In this document: piece after piece, positions 20,230 through 29,250 of the stretch
How the letters are laid out: each line of letters opens with the position of its first letter
How positions within the stretch are numbered: position 1 is the first letter of the stretch
Assembly: GCA_949751835.1 (NCBI GenBank)
Contig: CATKHK010000080.1
Location: forward strand, 145,148-209,147
Direction: 5' to 3'
DNA length: 64,000 nucleotides
DNA from: Blepharisma japonicum
Taxonomy: Eukaryota > Ciliophora > Heterotrichea > Heterotrichida > Blepharismidae
Made by a program: the position numbers and the translations under genes
Notes under the pieces: generated by a model
Told to the model about the DNA's origin: nothing
Databases searched by the model: none
The model's input: only the letters and a program-made list of their open reading frames with translations

Positions 20230-21312
20230 ATGGATCTCTTGCTAGTCTTCCAAGCTTGCATTTTAGGCATGATTCCTCTAATTTTAATTACTTTATCAGG
20301 CACATACCTAGCATATCATAAAATTTTTGATCACGAATCAAATCGACTTATTTCAAAAAGCTGCACACAATTCTTTTTTGTGGTTTTTGGATTTGTTACA
20401 AACTTAAAAGTCGTTGAATTTGATGATTTAGCAGAAATTTGGCCAATTTTTATCATTCCCATCTTTTATACTTGCATTTCTATCTCTCTCTCGCTATTCT
20501 TTTTGCCTTTATTAAAGCCATCAGCTCATTATAGATACTTGACTATTTGTGTATTATCTCTCCCTAATGCAGGAAATGTAAGTATTCTAATTATCAGAGG
20601 AATTTGCTCTTCATATGGACCTTTATCTGATGACTCTAATTGCGATAAATCTCTTGGCTATGTATCTTTATGTCTTACTTTGGGAAATATTTTTACTTTA
20701 GCAATGTGTCCTGCGTTTCTCAGTCTTGATGCAAAACATAAAGAAAAATCAGCAGAAGAACTCACTGATGATCAAGAAATCACTGAAGAAATTTCTGTCA
20801 AAAAACTTATTATTAGTGGTTTATTTTCAAGAATCCCTATATCTTACGTCCTTGGAGTGGTTGCTGCACTAATTCCAGGAATTAAGTGGCTTTTTGTCTA
20901 TGATGACTCTCCGCTTTTAGCTATCTATGATTCTTTGTTTACTCTAGGATATTGCGGTGTGATTTTATCGCAATTAGTAGTAGGAAGTAACATTTATTTA
21001 TTCAAACCGACTGATAAGCATATAAGTATACAGTTTTTAGTAATAAGTTCTATTATGAAAAACGTATTTTATACTGCTATTTGGCTGTATTTAACAGTTT
21101 TGCTATGAAATTTAGGAGTCTTTGGAGACAATAAAGTCACTGCCTATGTAGTTTTCATAGCTCAATCTTCTCCTGTAGCGACACTCGTGGTGCTGCTTTG
21201 CCAAGTGTTAAAAACTGGTATAAAAGAAATTACTGTTATTTTGATATGGCATTATTTATCAGCGCCTTTATTTTTGATGCTGTATTCATATGCGTTCTTT
21301 ATTTATATCTAA
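20230..21312 (+). CDS. Auxin-efflux-carrier family transporter, copy 3
   Basis: 360 residues; TGA=Trp at 21106-21108. Equivalent landmarks are LPNAGNVSILIIRGICSSYG, NVFYTAIWLYLTVLLW and AQSSPVATLVVLLC. Its start (MDLLLVFQACILGMIPLILI) and many helices differ more from copies 1 and 2 than they do from each other by eye, so it probably split first. Length equals copy 2. The central loop is acidic (KHKEKSAEELTDDQEITEE). Substrate unknown. Confidence 0.85.
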
Positions 21313-21375
21313 TAAATACACAAATGCTAAATTTTGTTTATCTTCAATAAGTTCTCTTTTCTAAGTTTATTTAAA

Positions 21376-23244
21376 ATGGCAAGAAGGGCATTTATATCAA
21401 GACATATTGTTTTATCTGAAGAAAACAAACCTGTTTTTGGGGCAATTTTAATTGAGGGAGAAATAATTAGTGAAGTGAGAAAATTTGATAAATTGAAGAA
21501 AATTGAAAACGCCTTGCTAGAACTTCAAGACTGGGATCCAAAAGTCTATGAAGATGCATATATTTTCCCAGGGATTGTAGATTGTAATGCAAAAACTAAT
21601 GGGGATTGAGAAGGAAGGTCATTTTTAACGCAGGCAGCTGTCTCTGGTGGAGTAACCACTGTAGTCATTGAACCAAGTCTATGGCAGCAACCTGAGCCTC
21701 AAACGGAAATTTACTGTGATTATGGAGAGATAGGACTGATAAATGGAGACTCAGTTTCAATTGAAGGAGTTTTAGCTATAAAAGGATACCTTTATAAGCC
21801 AACTCGCTATGTAGAAGAAATTCAGAACCTTGAAGGCTTGCTTTCAGAAGCTGCTAAATCAGATATTCCGGTCATTGTTGATCCATCTCTTCCAAACCCT
21901 AGGATGCTATTCATGGCATCTCCATGTAGAACTTTGTCTCTTCAAAGGAGAAGTGAAGTCGAAGATCTTTCTGATATGCAACACTTTGCAGGAGCTTTTC
22001 CAGAAAATGTAGTTGAGTCAGGAGAAAATTCTCCTGTAGAGGCTGAGGAACAAAATGACTCAGGCCTGGAGAAACGGCTTTCTCTGAGAGATATAAAAAA
22101 GTCTGAGATAGTGAGAACTACTAATCACAGAATTAGCTTGATAACTGATGCAAATATTGTTGAGCATAATGATGGTGAAAATAAACTAGCAAGTATTCGC
22201 AAAAAGTACCATAGGAAAAAGGTATCTGATATTTATCAAGACTTAGACAAAAGAATCAAAGAGTCGCAGGACAACATAGAGCATTTAAGTCGAGCTGAAA
22301 TTTCATTATACTCAGAAGCAGGGACCACATCTGGAGACAGCTTAAATTCTCCACAACTTCAGGCGCATTTCCCAGCAGTCCACTCATATCCAGACATGTC
22401 AGCAATGAAGCCATCTCCCCTTTCTCTCCAAGAGCGAAGAAAAATGCGTCCCGCAACTCTTAACGTATCAAAGCAAAAACCAAAAGAAGAGTCTCTATAT
22501 GTACGATATCTCGCAAACTGCCCTGATTGCTGAGAAACAGCAGGCGTTGAAAGAATCTTAAGAGCCATGGAAGGTATCAAGCACAGAGTTCACATTTCTA
22601 ATTTATCATCTGCAAGAAGTGTTAACTTAGTCCGACAATTTAAAGAGACCTCAAAATGCATTACCTGTAATACGACATCTTATTTTTTATATTTCACAGA
22701 CGTGGACATACAGAATGGGGATACAAGATTTAAAGCTCACCCTCCTATTCGAAGCAATCTAAATTGTAATTTATTATGGGATTTGCTCAAAATGAAAGCA
22801 ATCGATATGGTTTCTTCAGCTCATAACCCAATTCTTCCAATGTATAAATTTCTGAACTCTGGAGATTTTCGAAGGGCTTTGAGTGGTATCAATTCTATGG
22901 GATTTGCGCTACAAGTATTATGGACAAAACTAAGGCAGCCCGTCTTGTCAGCAGCTAGTCTGGAGCATTACATTGTGAGACTTTCTAAATGGCTTTCGTT
23001 ACACCCTGCCAAGTTTTTCAAAATTGACAGTTTTAAAGGCTCAATTTCGCCTGGAAAACATGCAGATCTCGTTATATGGAAACCGCATGAAATTGTGATT
23101 GCTAAAAGCTACAGTAAGTTTCCAGAAATGTGTGTATTCAGAGGAAAAGAACTCTATGGAAAAATTGAAGAAGTTTATGTAAGGGGTCAGCTGGCATTCC
23201 AAGGAAACAATTTTTATCCTGTCGGGAGAAAGATTGTCAGGTAA
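21376..23244 (+). CDS. Allantoinase/dihydroorotase-like protein without metal ligands
   Basis: 622 residues from ATG 21376; TGA=Trp at 21607-21609 and 22531-22533. The two ends align with allantoinase: FPGIVDCNAKTNGDWEG, SGGVTTVVIEPS, HRVHISNLSSARSV, FKAHPPIRSN, then IDMVSSAHNPILP, LNSGDFRRALSGINSM and SPGKHADLVIW. The active-site residues are gone: the HxH pair reads NAK (residues 71-73), the CPHYL His is missing, and the catalytic Asp of SDHSP is Ala (about residue 482). About 200 extra residues, Ser/Glu-rich and probably disordered, sit in the barrel region (about 175-385). So it is most likely a non-enzymatic, CRMP-like relative, with a structural or regulatory role. Confidence 0.85.
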
Positions 23245-23276
23245 TTATTTAATTAACTAAGGTGATTAAAAGATAA

Positions 23277-24740
23277 ATGGGAAACTGCAGCAACAGCGCA
23301 AAACCTGATATTCCTCAATCAGAAATTTCATACTCAGAAATAGCAATGCTAAAAATCAAAGAGCGTGACTATTCAGGACAAGTCATCAACCACGACAAAA
23401 TAAAATTCAAATTGACATCTCCATGTCTCAACCAAACTGCCAAGTTCTTGCACATGCCTTATGCCTTCGACATCACAGGAACAGTTCTCCCTGGGCTAGA
23501 CCCTAGAGAACTTGTCGATAAGGAATGCCAAGACAATCTCTTCTTTGTGGAGAAAGAAAATACCCTCTTCGCTGCACTTTTTGACGGGCATGGCCAAGAT
23601 GGGTTTAAAGTCACTGAATATTGCAAGAGGTTCATGAATCGACAATTTAAAGAAAAATTCGAAGATTTTAAAGTAAAGCCTAAAGATGCAATCAGAAAAA
23701 TAATTGAGGAATGCGATGCGTCACTCAAAGCAAATGCTGGGGACATAAATTATTTAATATCAGGGACCACTGCTGTAGTCCTGTTTATAGATGGAAATAG
23801 CATGTATGTAGGTAGTGTGGGCGACTCTAGAGCTATTTTGGGGACTATTCCAAAGTCTGATGATGAAGTGTCAAAAATTATAAGAAGCAATAAACCGGTT
23901 CCTTATAAAACAAATATCGAGCCTAGAAGGTTACTGAAATCTATAGCACTCACTGTAGATCAAAAGCCAAACCATCAAGAAGAACTTGAAAGGATTCAAA
24001 AATCAGGCGGAAAAGTCCAACAATTGACAGATGACAGAGGAAATAAAATAGGCCCATTTAGAGTGTGAAAAGGGAACGGAAACATCCCAGGCTTAGCAAT
24101 GTCGAGATCAATAGGTGACGGAATTGCAAAAGACTGTGGAGTTATTTCTACACCCATAGTCCATGATTTTCAGCTATTTCCTGATAGAGACCAATTCATA
24201 GTTTTAGGCTCAGATGGGGTATGAGATGTTTTTGACAACCAAGAAGCTGTGAATTTTGTAGAGAAATACCGCTCAGAGTGTGTGAAAGCACCTGTCAGAG
24301 ACAATGCCTATCCTATTAAAGTAACATATATTTAGCCTGATAACTCAACTATATCTCAATTGTTAGGTGAAGAGGCAAGATATAGATGGTTTGGAGTCTG
24401 CGAAGACGAAGATGTGATGATTGATGATATATCTGTAATTGTCATTGAAATAAGCTCTTTAGTCCCTATGTCGGTTATTGATACGAGTGAAACTGAGGAT
24501 AGGAGAACTGTGAGGCTTAATAGTTTGGGAGATATTCAAGACTCGAAGCCCATGGTCTCAAATATGCTGAGAGGAGATGCTGTAAGAGGAAGCTTTATAC
24601 CTGCAAAGGACCCTAATGCAAAACGAATAAGAATTGACCCGAAAAGAGGATCACATGCTGTTGTAGGGGGAGAAGATGCGGAGGAAACTGAAGCTGTCAT
24701 CGATGTGCCATTTGTCGATGAAGAGCATAAACTTGATTAG
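23277..24740 (+). CDS. PP2C-type Ser/Thr phosphatase, N-myristoylated
   Basis: 482 residues after splicing one 15-base intron (24321-24335); TGA=Trp at 24066-24068 and 24222-24224. MGNCSNSA fits N-myristoylation. PPM motifs are in order: DNLFFVE, ALFDGHGQDG, SGTTAVVLF, GSVGDSRAIL, LTVDQKP, LAMSRSIGDG, LGSDGVWDV and the last Asp in the DDISVIVIEI strand. Metal-binding Asp and Gly residues are present, so it should be active and Mg/Mn-dependent. The C-terminal 110 residues are an extra tail rich in Arg/Asp. Likely opposes membrane-associated kinases. TAG stop. Confidence 0.95.
24321..24335 (+). other. 15-base spliceosomal mini-intron
   Basis: GTAACATATATTTAG. It contains an in-frame TAG, and removal joins DNAYPIK to PDNSTISQLLGEEA, restoring the last part of the PP2C domain. 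Same length and ends as the intron at 2965-2979. Confidence 0.93.
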
Positions 24741-24971
24741 TTTATTAAGTTCAAAAAATTAGTATGCTAAAACATTATGCATTATTACGAATTTTAATTT
24801 GGAAAATTTTAGAACAGAAGCTGAGAGAGTTTGTAAATAATAAAATTATATTTTAGGTAAAGATATCATAAAGTCAATGATTTTGAATTATACTTACACT
24901 CATTTGGCTTAATAGAAATATTTGTTAAAAAAAGCTATTGCGTTAGGAGTTAGGTTTCTTTATAGAAAAGA

Positions 24972-25139
24972 GACCACTGCGCCAGGAGTAGTCTAGAGCA
25001 GGATAGAACTTGCGCCCTAACCTTCAGTAAACGATCAATTCAAAGTTTTGGAAGTAACTCCTTAGCATTGAGTCATCTTTATAATCCCTTTTGATTTAAA
25101 TATCTAAGATGGAACGATAATTTCTTTTATGGGTCAAGG
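24972..25139 (+). repeat. Structured repeat element, copy 1
   Basis: Begins CCACTGCGCCAGGAGT and ends TTATGGGTCAAG. Internal hairpin GCAGG-ATAGAA-CTTGC. The 5' GGAGT can pair with ACTCC at about 25057-25061, and GAGTCAT can pair imperfectly with ATGGGTC at the end. Preceded by a 5' fragment (AGCTATTGCGTTAGGAGT, from about 24933). Orientation is arbitrary. Confidence 0.75.
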
Positions 25140-25440
25140 CTCGAATATTCATAAATATATTTCTTAAAGAAAACTTAATTTAATTTGTTATAAATTAAGC
25201 TTCATTCAAGATAAAATTCTTTTTTGTCATTTCTTTCTTGCTATAGAATCCATAGTTAAATTTTTATATGTAAGATTGGAGTGCAACTTGATCCAAAAAA
25301 GTTATGGAAGCTTATAAGATGCTAGTGAATAACTATTAATTCGCATTTCATTTTTTATAGATTCTAAAATATTAAATGAATCATGCTTTAATTAGATTTT
25401 CGTGATAATAATTTAACTCTAAATTTTGTTGTCAGGAAAA

Positions 25441-25534
25441 AGCTATTGCACCAGGAGTGATCTAAATGCAGACTCACACCTACCTTGATAGAAAAGAATT
25501 TAAAATATTTGAAGTAAGAGATTTTATAAAAAAA
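25441..25534 (+). repeat. 5'-half fragment of structured repeat element
   Basis: Carries AGCTATTGCACCAGGAGT and the section down to CTTGATAGAAAAGAATTT, and ends GAAGTAAGAG just before copy 2. It matches the 5' half of copy 3 best (the part up to TCGATAGAATATTT). The 3' half is missing, so this is a partial copy fused to the next one. Confidence 0.6.
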
Positions 25535-25706
25535 GACTACTGCGCTAGGAGAAATCTAGAGCAGGATAGAACTTGCGCACAATCCTACAGTAGAGTTAAT
25601 AATCAAACGATATGAAGTAACTCCTTAGCATTGAGCCATCTTTATAATTCCTCTTGATTTAAATATCCAAGAGAAATTTATAATTTCTTTTTATGGGTCA
25701 AGACTT
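25535..25706 (+). repeat. Structured repeat element, copy 2
   Basis: GACTACTGCGCTAGGAG at the start, TTATGGGTCAAGACTT at the end. Hairpins: GCAGG-ATAGAA-CTTGC, and CTCTT...AAGAG around GATTTAAATATC. ACTCCTTAGC can pair back with GCTAGGAG. The next 100 bases (ATTCATGAATATATGGTCAA onward) also match the flank of copy 4, and include hairpin TTGAG...CTCAA. Confidence 0.78.
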
Positions 25707-25879
25707 GAAAATTCATGAATATATGGTCAAGTAAAAATTGAGAGTTATCCCTCAACTTCACTTTCTATATCAAAAGTATTTTATATAGAACAATGCATAA
25801 TTTTTAATCTCTACGAGAGAGCAAGCAAAAGATTTTTGTTCACTCTTAAAGGGTTTAGAGTTTACTTTAACAGCGCAGC

Positions 25880-26105
25880 TTGCCGAATGGTTTTACCACT
25901 ATCTTTTCTCCTCCTTTGCTTTCATTCTTAATTCTTTTTTATCGTCTCTTCTTCTTCTTCCTCTTCTTCTCTCGATTTCCATACCCAATTTTACTCCTCT
26001 CATATCCTTCTTAATCTTTGTGTCTCATTTTCCATTTTTCATTTCGTCCTTAATTAATCTTATCCACCCATATCTGCTTCTTTATATTATCTTCTCTCTT
26101 TTTAT
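25880..26105. other. Pyrimidine-rich tract
   Basis: Long run dominated by C and T on the plus strand (many TCTTCTTC units), with a second such stretch at about 26300-26500. Frames across it look like low-complexity translation and no gene is called. Confidence 0.6.
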
Positions 26106-26300
26106 GCCATTTTGTGCTATGTTGAGTGCTAAACTGTGTGCTATTTCGTGTGCTGCATTGTGTACTATATCGTGCGCTATGCCTGTTCTATTTCGAATGC
26201 TATGTCGTACACTATATCAGTTGTAATAAGTGCACTATGCCGTGTGATATTCCATATGCTCTGTCATGCGTCATGCTTTACTGTTCTACGCTGTCATTTT
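26106..26300. repeat. Degenerate 12-base tandem repeat
   Basis: About 15 units of roughly TGCTATNTCGTG (for example TGCTATTTCGTG, TACTATATCGTG, CACTATGCCGTG), mostly 12 bases with occasional 11. As 12 is a multiple of 3, open frames are kept (peptide CAISCAALCTISCAM), but there is no sign of a real gene around it. Confidence 0.75.
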
Positions 26301-26831
26301 TCTCACCACCATCTTTTTCTCACTAATTCTTCCTGCCTTTTCGATTTTATATCCAGTCATTCCTAGAAATTTTGCTAAACTATTTCACAAACTAAAAAAT
26401 ACCCAAATTTTCTTTCTTTCTCCGAGAGCAAATTTCTGGTTTCCCCAATGTTTTTCTCGTGTGGGCCTTCTTCTTCTTCTTCACCTTCCTTAGTTCCCAA
26501 GAGCACCAAACTTATTCTCCAGTGCAATTTTCTAACCCAGGCTAATCTTATGTGATATAATTATTTTTAACTAGATTGACTTGATTCATGTTTAAAACGA
26601 GACAATCAAAATATTAATTTAACTACTTACCAAAATGCTTTAATCATATATAGTTATATTCTTATGAGAGATAAGAATTAGGGTATTAATATTTTATTAA
26701 ATATATTTAAAGTCTTATTAGATTAGAATAAGAGCTAATATATTACAACATCTCTAATATTTCTTTATCAACATAGGTAGTTATTTTTAAAGATAAGAAT
26801 CTATGGGTATCATTTATGCTTGAATAAATAC

Positions 26832-27700
26832 ATAGAAACTAAAAATTAAATAATTCAAATAAAAATAATTTGTTCATAGAAACAGTTCTCTTACTTTTTG
26901 CTGTCTAAATAATACTGATTATTTAATTTCTAAATCTTCAAGATTCGGATTCTTGGAAGAAGAGAAATCCATTATTTAATACATTCATTCAATTATTAAA
27001 GCTTCAAAACAATCTCTATTAAATTAGAAAGGAACCATAAAAAGTAATAAAACAGCTTAAATTTTTATTTATGTTTAGATTATTTTAATCTTCCCTCTTT
27101 ATTTTTTGAAGATCCTACAATATTGTTTAGAGTTGCATAAAATTTGCTAAGATCGAAAGCTTACGATAAGAAAAAAGCCACAGCGCTAGGAGTATTCTAA
27201 GTCATCAGCAAGGTTTGCGCACCCACCTCGATAGAATATTTCGTTTTTATATGAAGTATCTCCTTAGCATAGAGCTATCTTTATTGTTTCTATTTATTTA
27301 AATAGCACTCAAATAATGCCTATGTTTATTATGGGTCAAGGAAGATAAGAAAATAAAGAATAAAATAAAAATTTATCTATGATTAATATTTTAACATATA
27401 GAATTATAACAGTGAAAGCGTGTCTATAGAAAAATATAAATTATCAGCTTGTTTAGTAATCTAGCTACTAGCTTTTAGTAATTTTTAATGCTTATTTGTA
27501 TGCTTCTGGTATATTACTGTGCTCACATATATATATTAATTCTTTTTAATCTTCAGTTAAACACTGCAATGAAGCTAAACTTTTCTTATCATTTATTTGT
27601 TTTTATAAAATATAAGAATAAATATCAAAATTCCCCTACATCTTAAAAATTTATAACGATTGACACATCATATTTTCTTATAAATTAAAGATTATTGAAC
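26832..27700 (+). repeat. Large duplicated block, copy 1 (contains element copy 3)
   Basis: Closely matches 28215-29050, from ACTAAAAATTAAATAATTC through to GATTGACACATCATATTTTC. Both copies hold a structured element in the same place and orientation. Differences are substitutions and small indels. Confidence 0.8.
27177..27340 (+). repeat. Structured repeat element, copy 3
   Basis: GCCACAGCGCTAGGAGT at the start, ATTATGGGTCAAG at the end. Hairpin is GCAA-GGT-TTGC; the second hairpin is CTATTT-ATTT-AAATAG in place of CTCTT/AAGAG, a changed sequence that keeps pairing. CTCCTTAGC pairs back to GCTAGGAG. Confidence 0.78.
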
Positions 27701-27850
27701 TTCTATTACTTATATCTCTTAACCAATAAAATATTAAATGAGTTGTGTTTTAATCAGCAGCTTGTGAAAATAAGTTCAGCTTTAAATTTTGCTAATAACC
27801 TAAAATTGTTCAAAGAGTAATCTAAGTACTAAGAAATTTTATAAAAATAG

Positions 27851-28016
27851 GCCACTGCGCCAAGAGTGTCTAAGAGGATAGAACTCACGCCCAACCCGTC
27901 TGTAGATTCATAAAACAATGAATGAAGTAACTCTTTAGCATTGAGCCATTTTTTATAGTTTCTCTTGATTTAAATATCTAAGAGAAATTGATAAATTCTT
28001 TTTATGGGTCAAAACT
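27851..28016 (+). repeat. Structured repeat element, copy 4
   Basis: GCCACTGCGCCAAGAGT at the start, TTTATGGGTCAAAACT at the end. Hairpin is GAG-GATAGAA-CTC where copies 1 and 2 have GCAGG/CTTGC, so both sides changed together. TCTCTT...AAGAGA hairpin is present. The flank holds TGGGAT-CCAGTC-ATCCCCA at the place of the TTGAG/CTCAA hairpin of copy 2. Confidence 0.78.
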
Positions 28017-28115
28017 TAAAAATTCATGAATATATGGTCAAATAAAAATGGGATCCAGTCATCCCCAATATCACTTTCGTATATCAAAAGTATATTATAT
28101 AGAATAGTATATAAA

Positions 28116-28199
28116 TCTTTAGCATTGAGCCATTTTTATAGTTTCTCTTGATTTAAATATCTAAGAGAAATTGATAAATTCTTTTATGGGTCAAAACTT
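28116..28199 (+). repeat. 3'-half fragment of structured repeat element
   Basis: TCTTTAGCATTGAGCC through TTTATGGGTCAAAACTTAAA, nearly identical to the 3' half of copy 4, about 180 bases downstream of it. A recent local duplication. Confidence 0.75.
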
Positions 28200-28214
28200 A
28201 AAAATTCATGAATA

Positions 28215-29050
28215 TATAAAAACTAAAAATTAAATAATTCAAATAAAAGTAATTTGTTCACTCTTATTTTTTGCTGTCTAAATAATACTGATTATTTAGT
28301 TTCTAAATCTTCAAGGTTCTATTCTTGGAAGAAGAGAAATCCATTATTTAATACATTCATCCAATTATTAAAGCTTCAAAACAATCTCTATTAAATTAGA
28401 AAGGAACCATAAAGCAGCTTAAATTTTTTTAATTACCTTTGGATTATTTTAATTTTCCCTCTTTATTTTTTGAAGATCCTATAATATTGTTTAGAGTTGC
28501 ATAAAATTAGCTAAGATCGAACGTTTACAATAAGAAAACAGCCACAGCGCTAGGAGTATTCTAAGTCATCAGCAAGGCTTGTGAATTTACCTCAATAGAA
28601 TATTTCGTTTTAATATGAAGTATCTTTTTTTGCATAGAACTATCGCTATTGTTTCTTTTATTTAGATAACACTAAAATAATGCCTATTTTATTATGGGTA
28701 AGATAAGAAAAGGAATAAAATAAAAGTTTATCTATGATTAATATTTTAACATTTTAGAATTATAACAGTAAAAACGTATCTCTCGAAAAATATAAATTAT
28801 CAGCTTGTTTAGTAATCTAGCTACTAGCTTTTAGTAACTTTTAATGCTTATTTGCATACTTCTGCTATATCACTGTGCTCATATATATATTAATTCCATT
28901 TTGAATCTTCAGTTAAACACTGCAATGAAGTTAAACCTTTCTAATCATTTATTGTTCTTATTATATTTCTTTAAGGTTTAGGGAATTTTGATTTTTTATT
29001 TTTATATTTTGCGATTGACACATCATATTTTCTTATAAATTAAAGATTAT
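28215..29050 (+). repeat. Large duplicated block, copy 2 (contains element copy 5)
   Basis: Partner of 26832-27700; see that entry. The block ends shortly before the promoter region of the ABCA gene. Confidence 0.8.
28541..28702 (+). repeat. Structured repeat element, copy 5 (partly decayed)
   Basis: GCCACAGCGCTAGGAGT at the start, hairpin GCAAG-G-CTTGT, end ATTATGGGTAAG. The ACTCCTTAGC strand is replaced by ATCTTTTTTTGCAT, so the long-range pairing is lost. Likely a degenerating copy. Confidence 0.72.
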
Positions 29051-29250
29051 TAAATTCTATCATCACCCTCTTAAATAATAAAATTTTTAAAAAATGCTGT
29101 TTTCTTATCTGTATTGCAATCAGTACTGACTTTGAATTTTTGCAAATAAGCCAGTTTTTATATATAAGAAGTTATATTTTTGACATATAAAAATGCAACC
29201 TTAAAGGATCCTTTTCATTTTTAAAGTAAATTGGAAAACGTATATTGGAA

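Larger units (their letters stand above)
24741..29250. other. 4.5-kb gene-free island of repeats
   Basis: No protein gene can be supported in either code. It contains at least five related copies of a roughly 165-170 base element plus 5' and 3' fragments, a larger duplicated block of about 850 bases, two pyrimidine-rich stretches and a degenerate 12-base tandem repeat. It stands out sharply from the gene-dense rest of the window. Possible readings are an ncRNA cluster, decayed transposon or MITE copies, or retained germline-type DNA. Confidence 0.75.

Noticed and set aside
24066-24068. Premature stop making PP2C a pseudogene
   Set aside because: TGA here falls in a conserved FRVWKGNG position and is Trp in this code.
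26020-26493. Several overlapping plus-strand frames of 66-76 codons
   Set aside because: They come from pyrimidine-rich and 12-base repeat DNA; translations are low complexity and overlap in different frames.
24741-29250. CRISPR array or rRNA/5S cluster
   Set aside because: Repeats are about 165 bases, irregularly spaced and structured; no short direct repeats with even spacers, and no rRNA signature.
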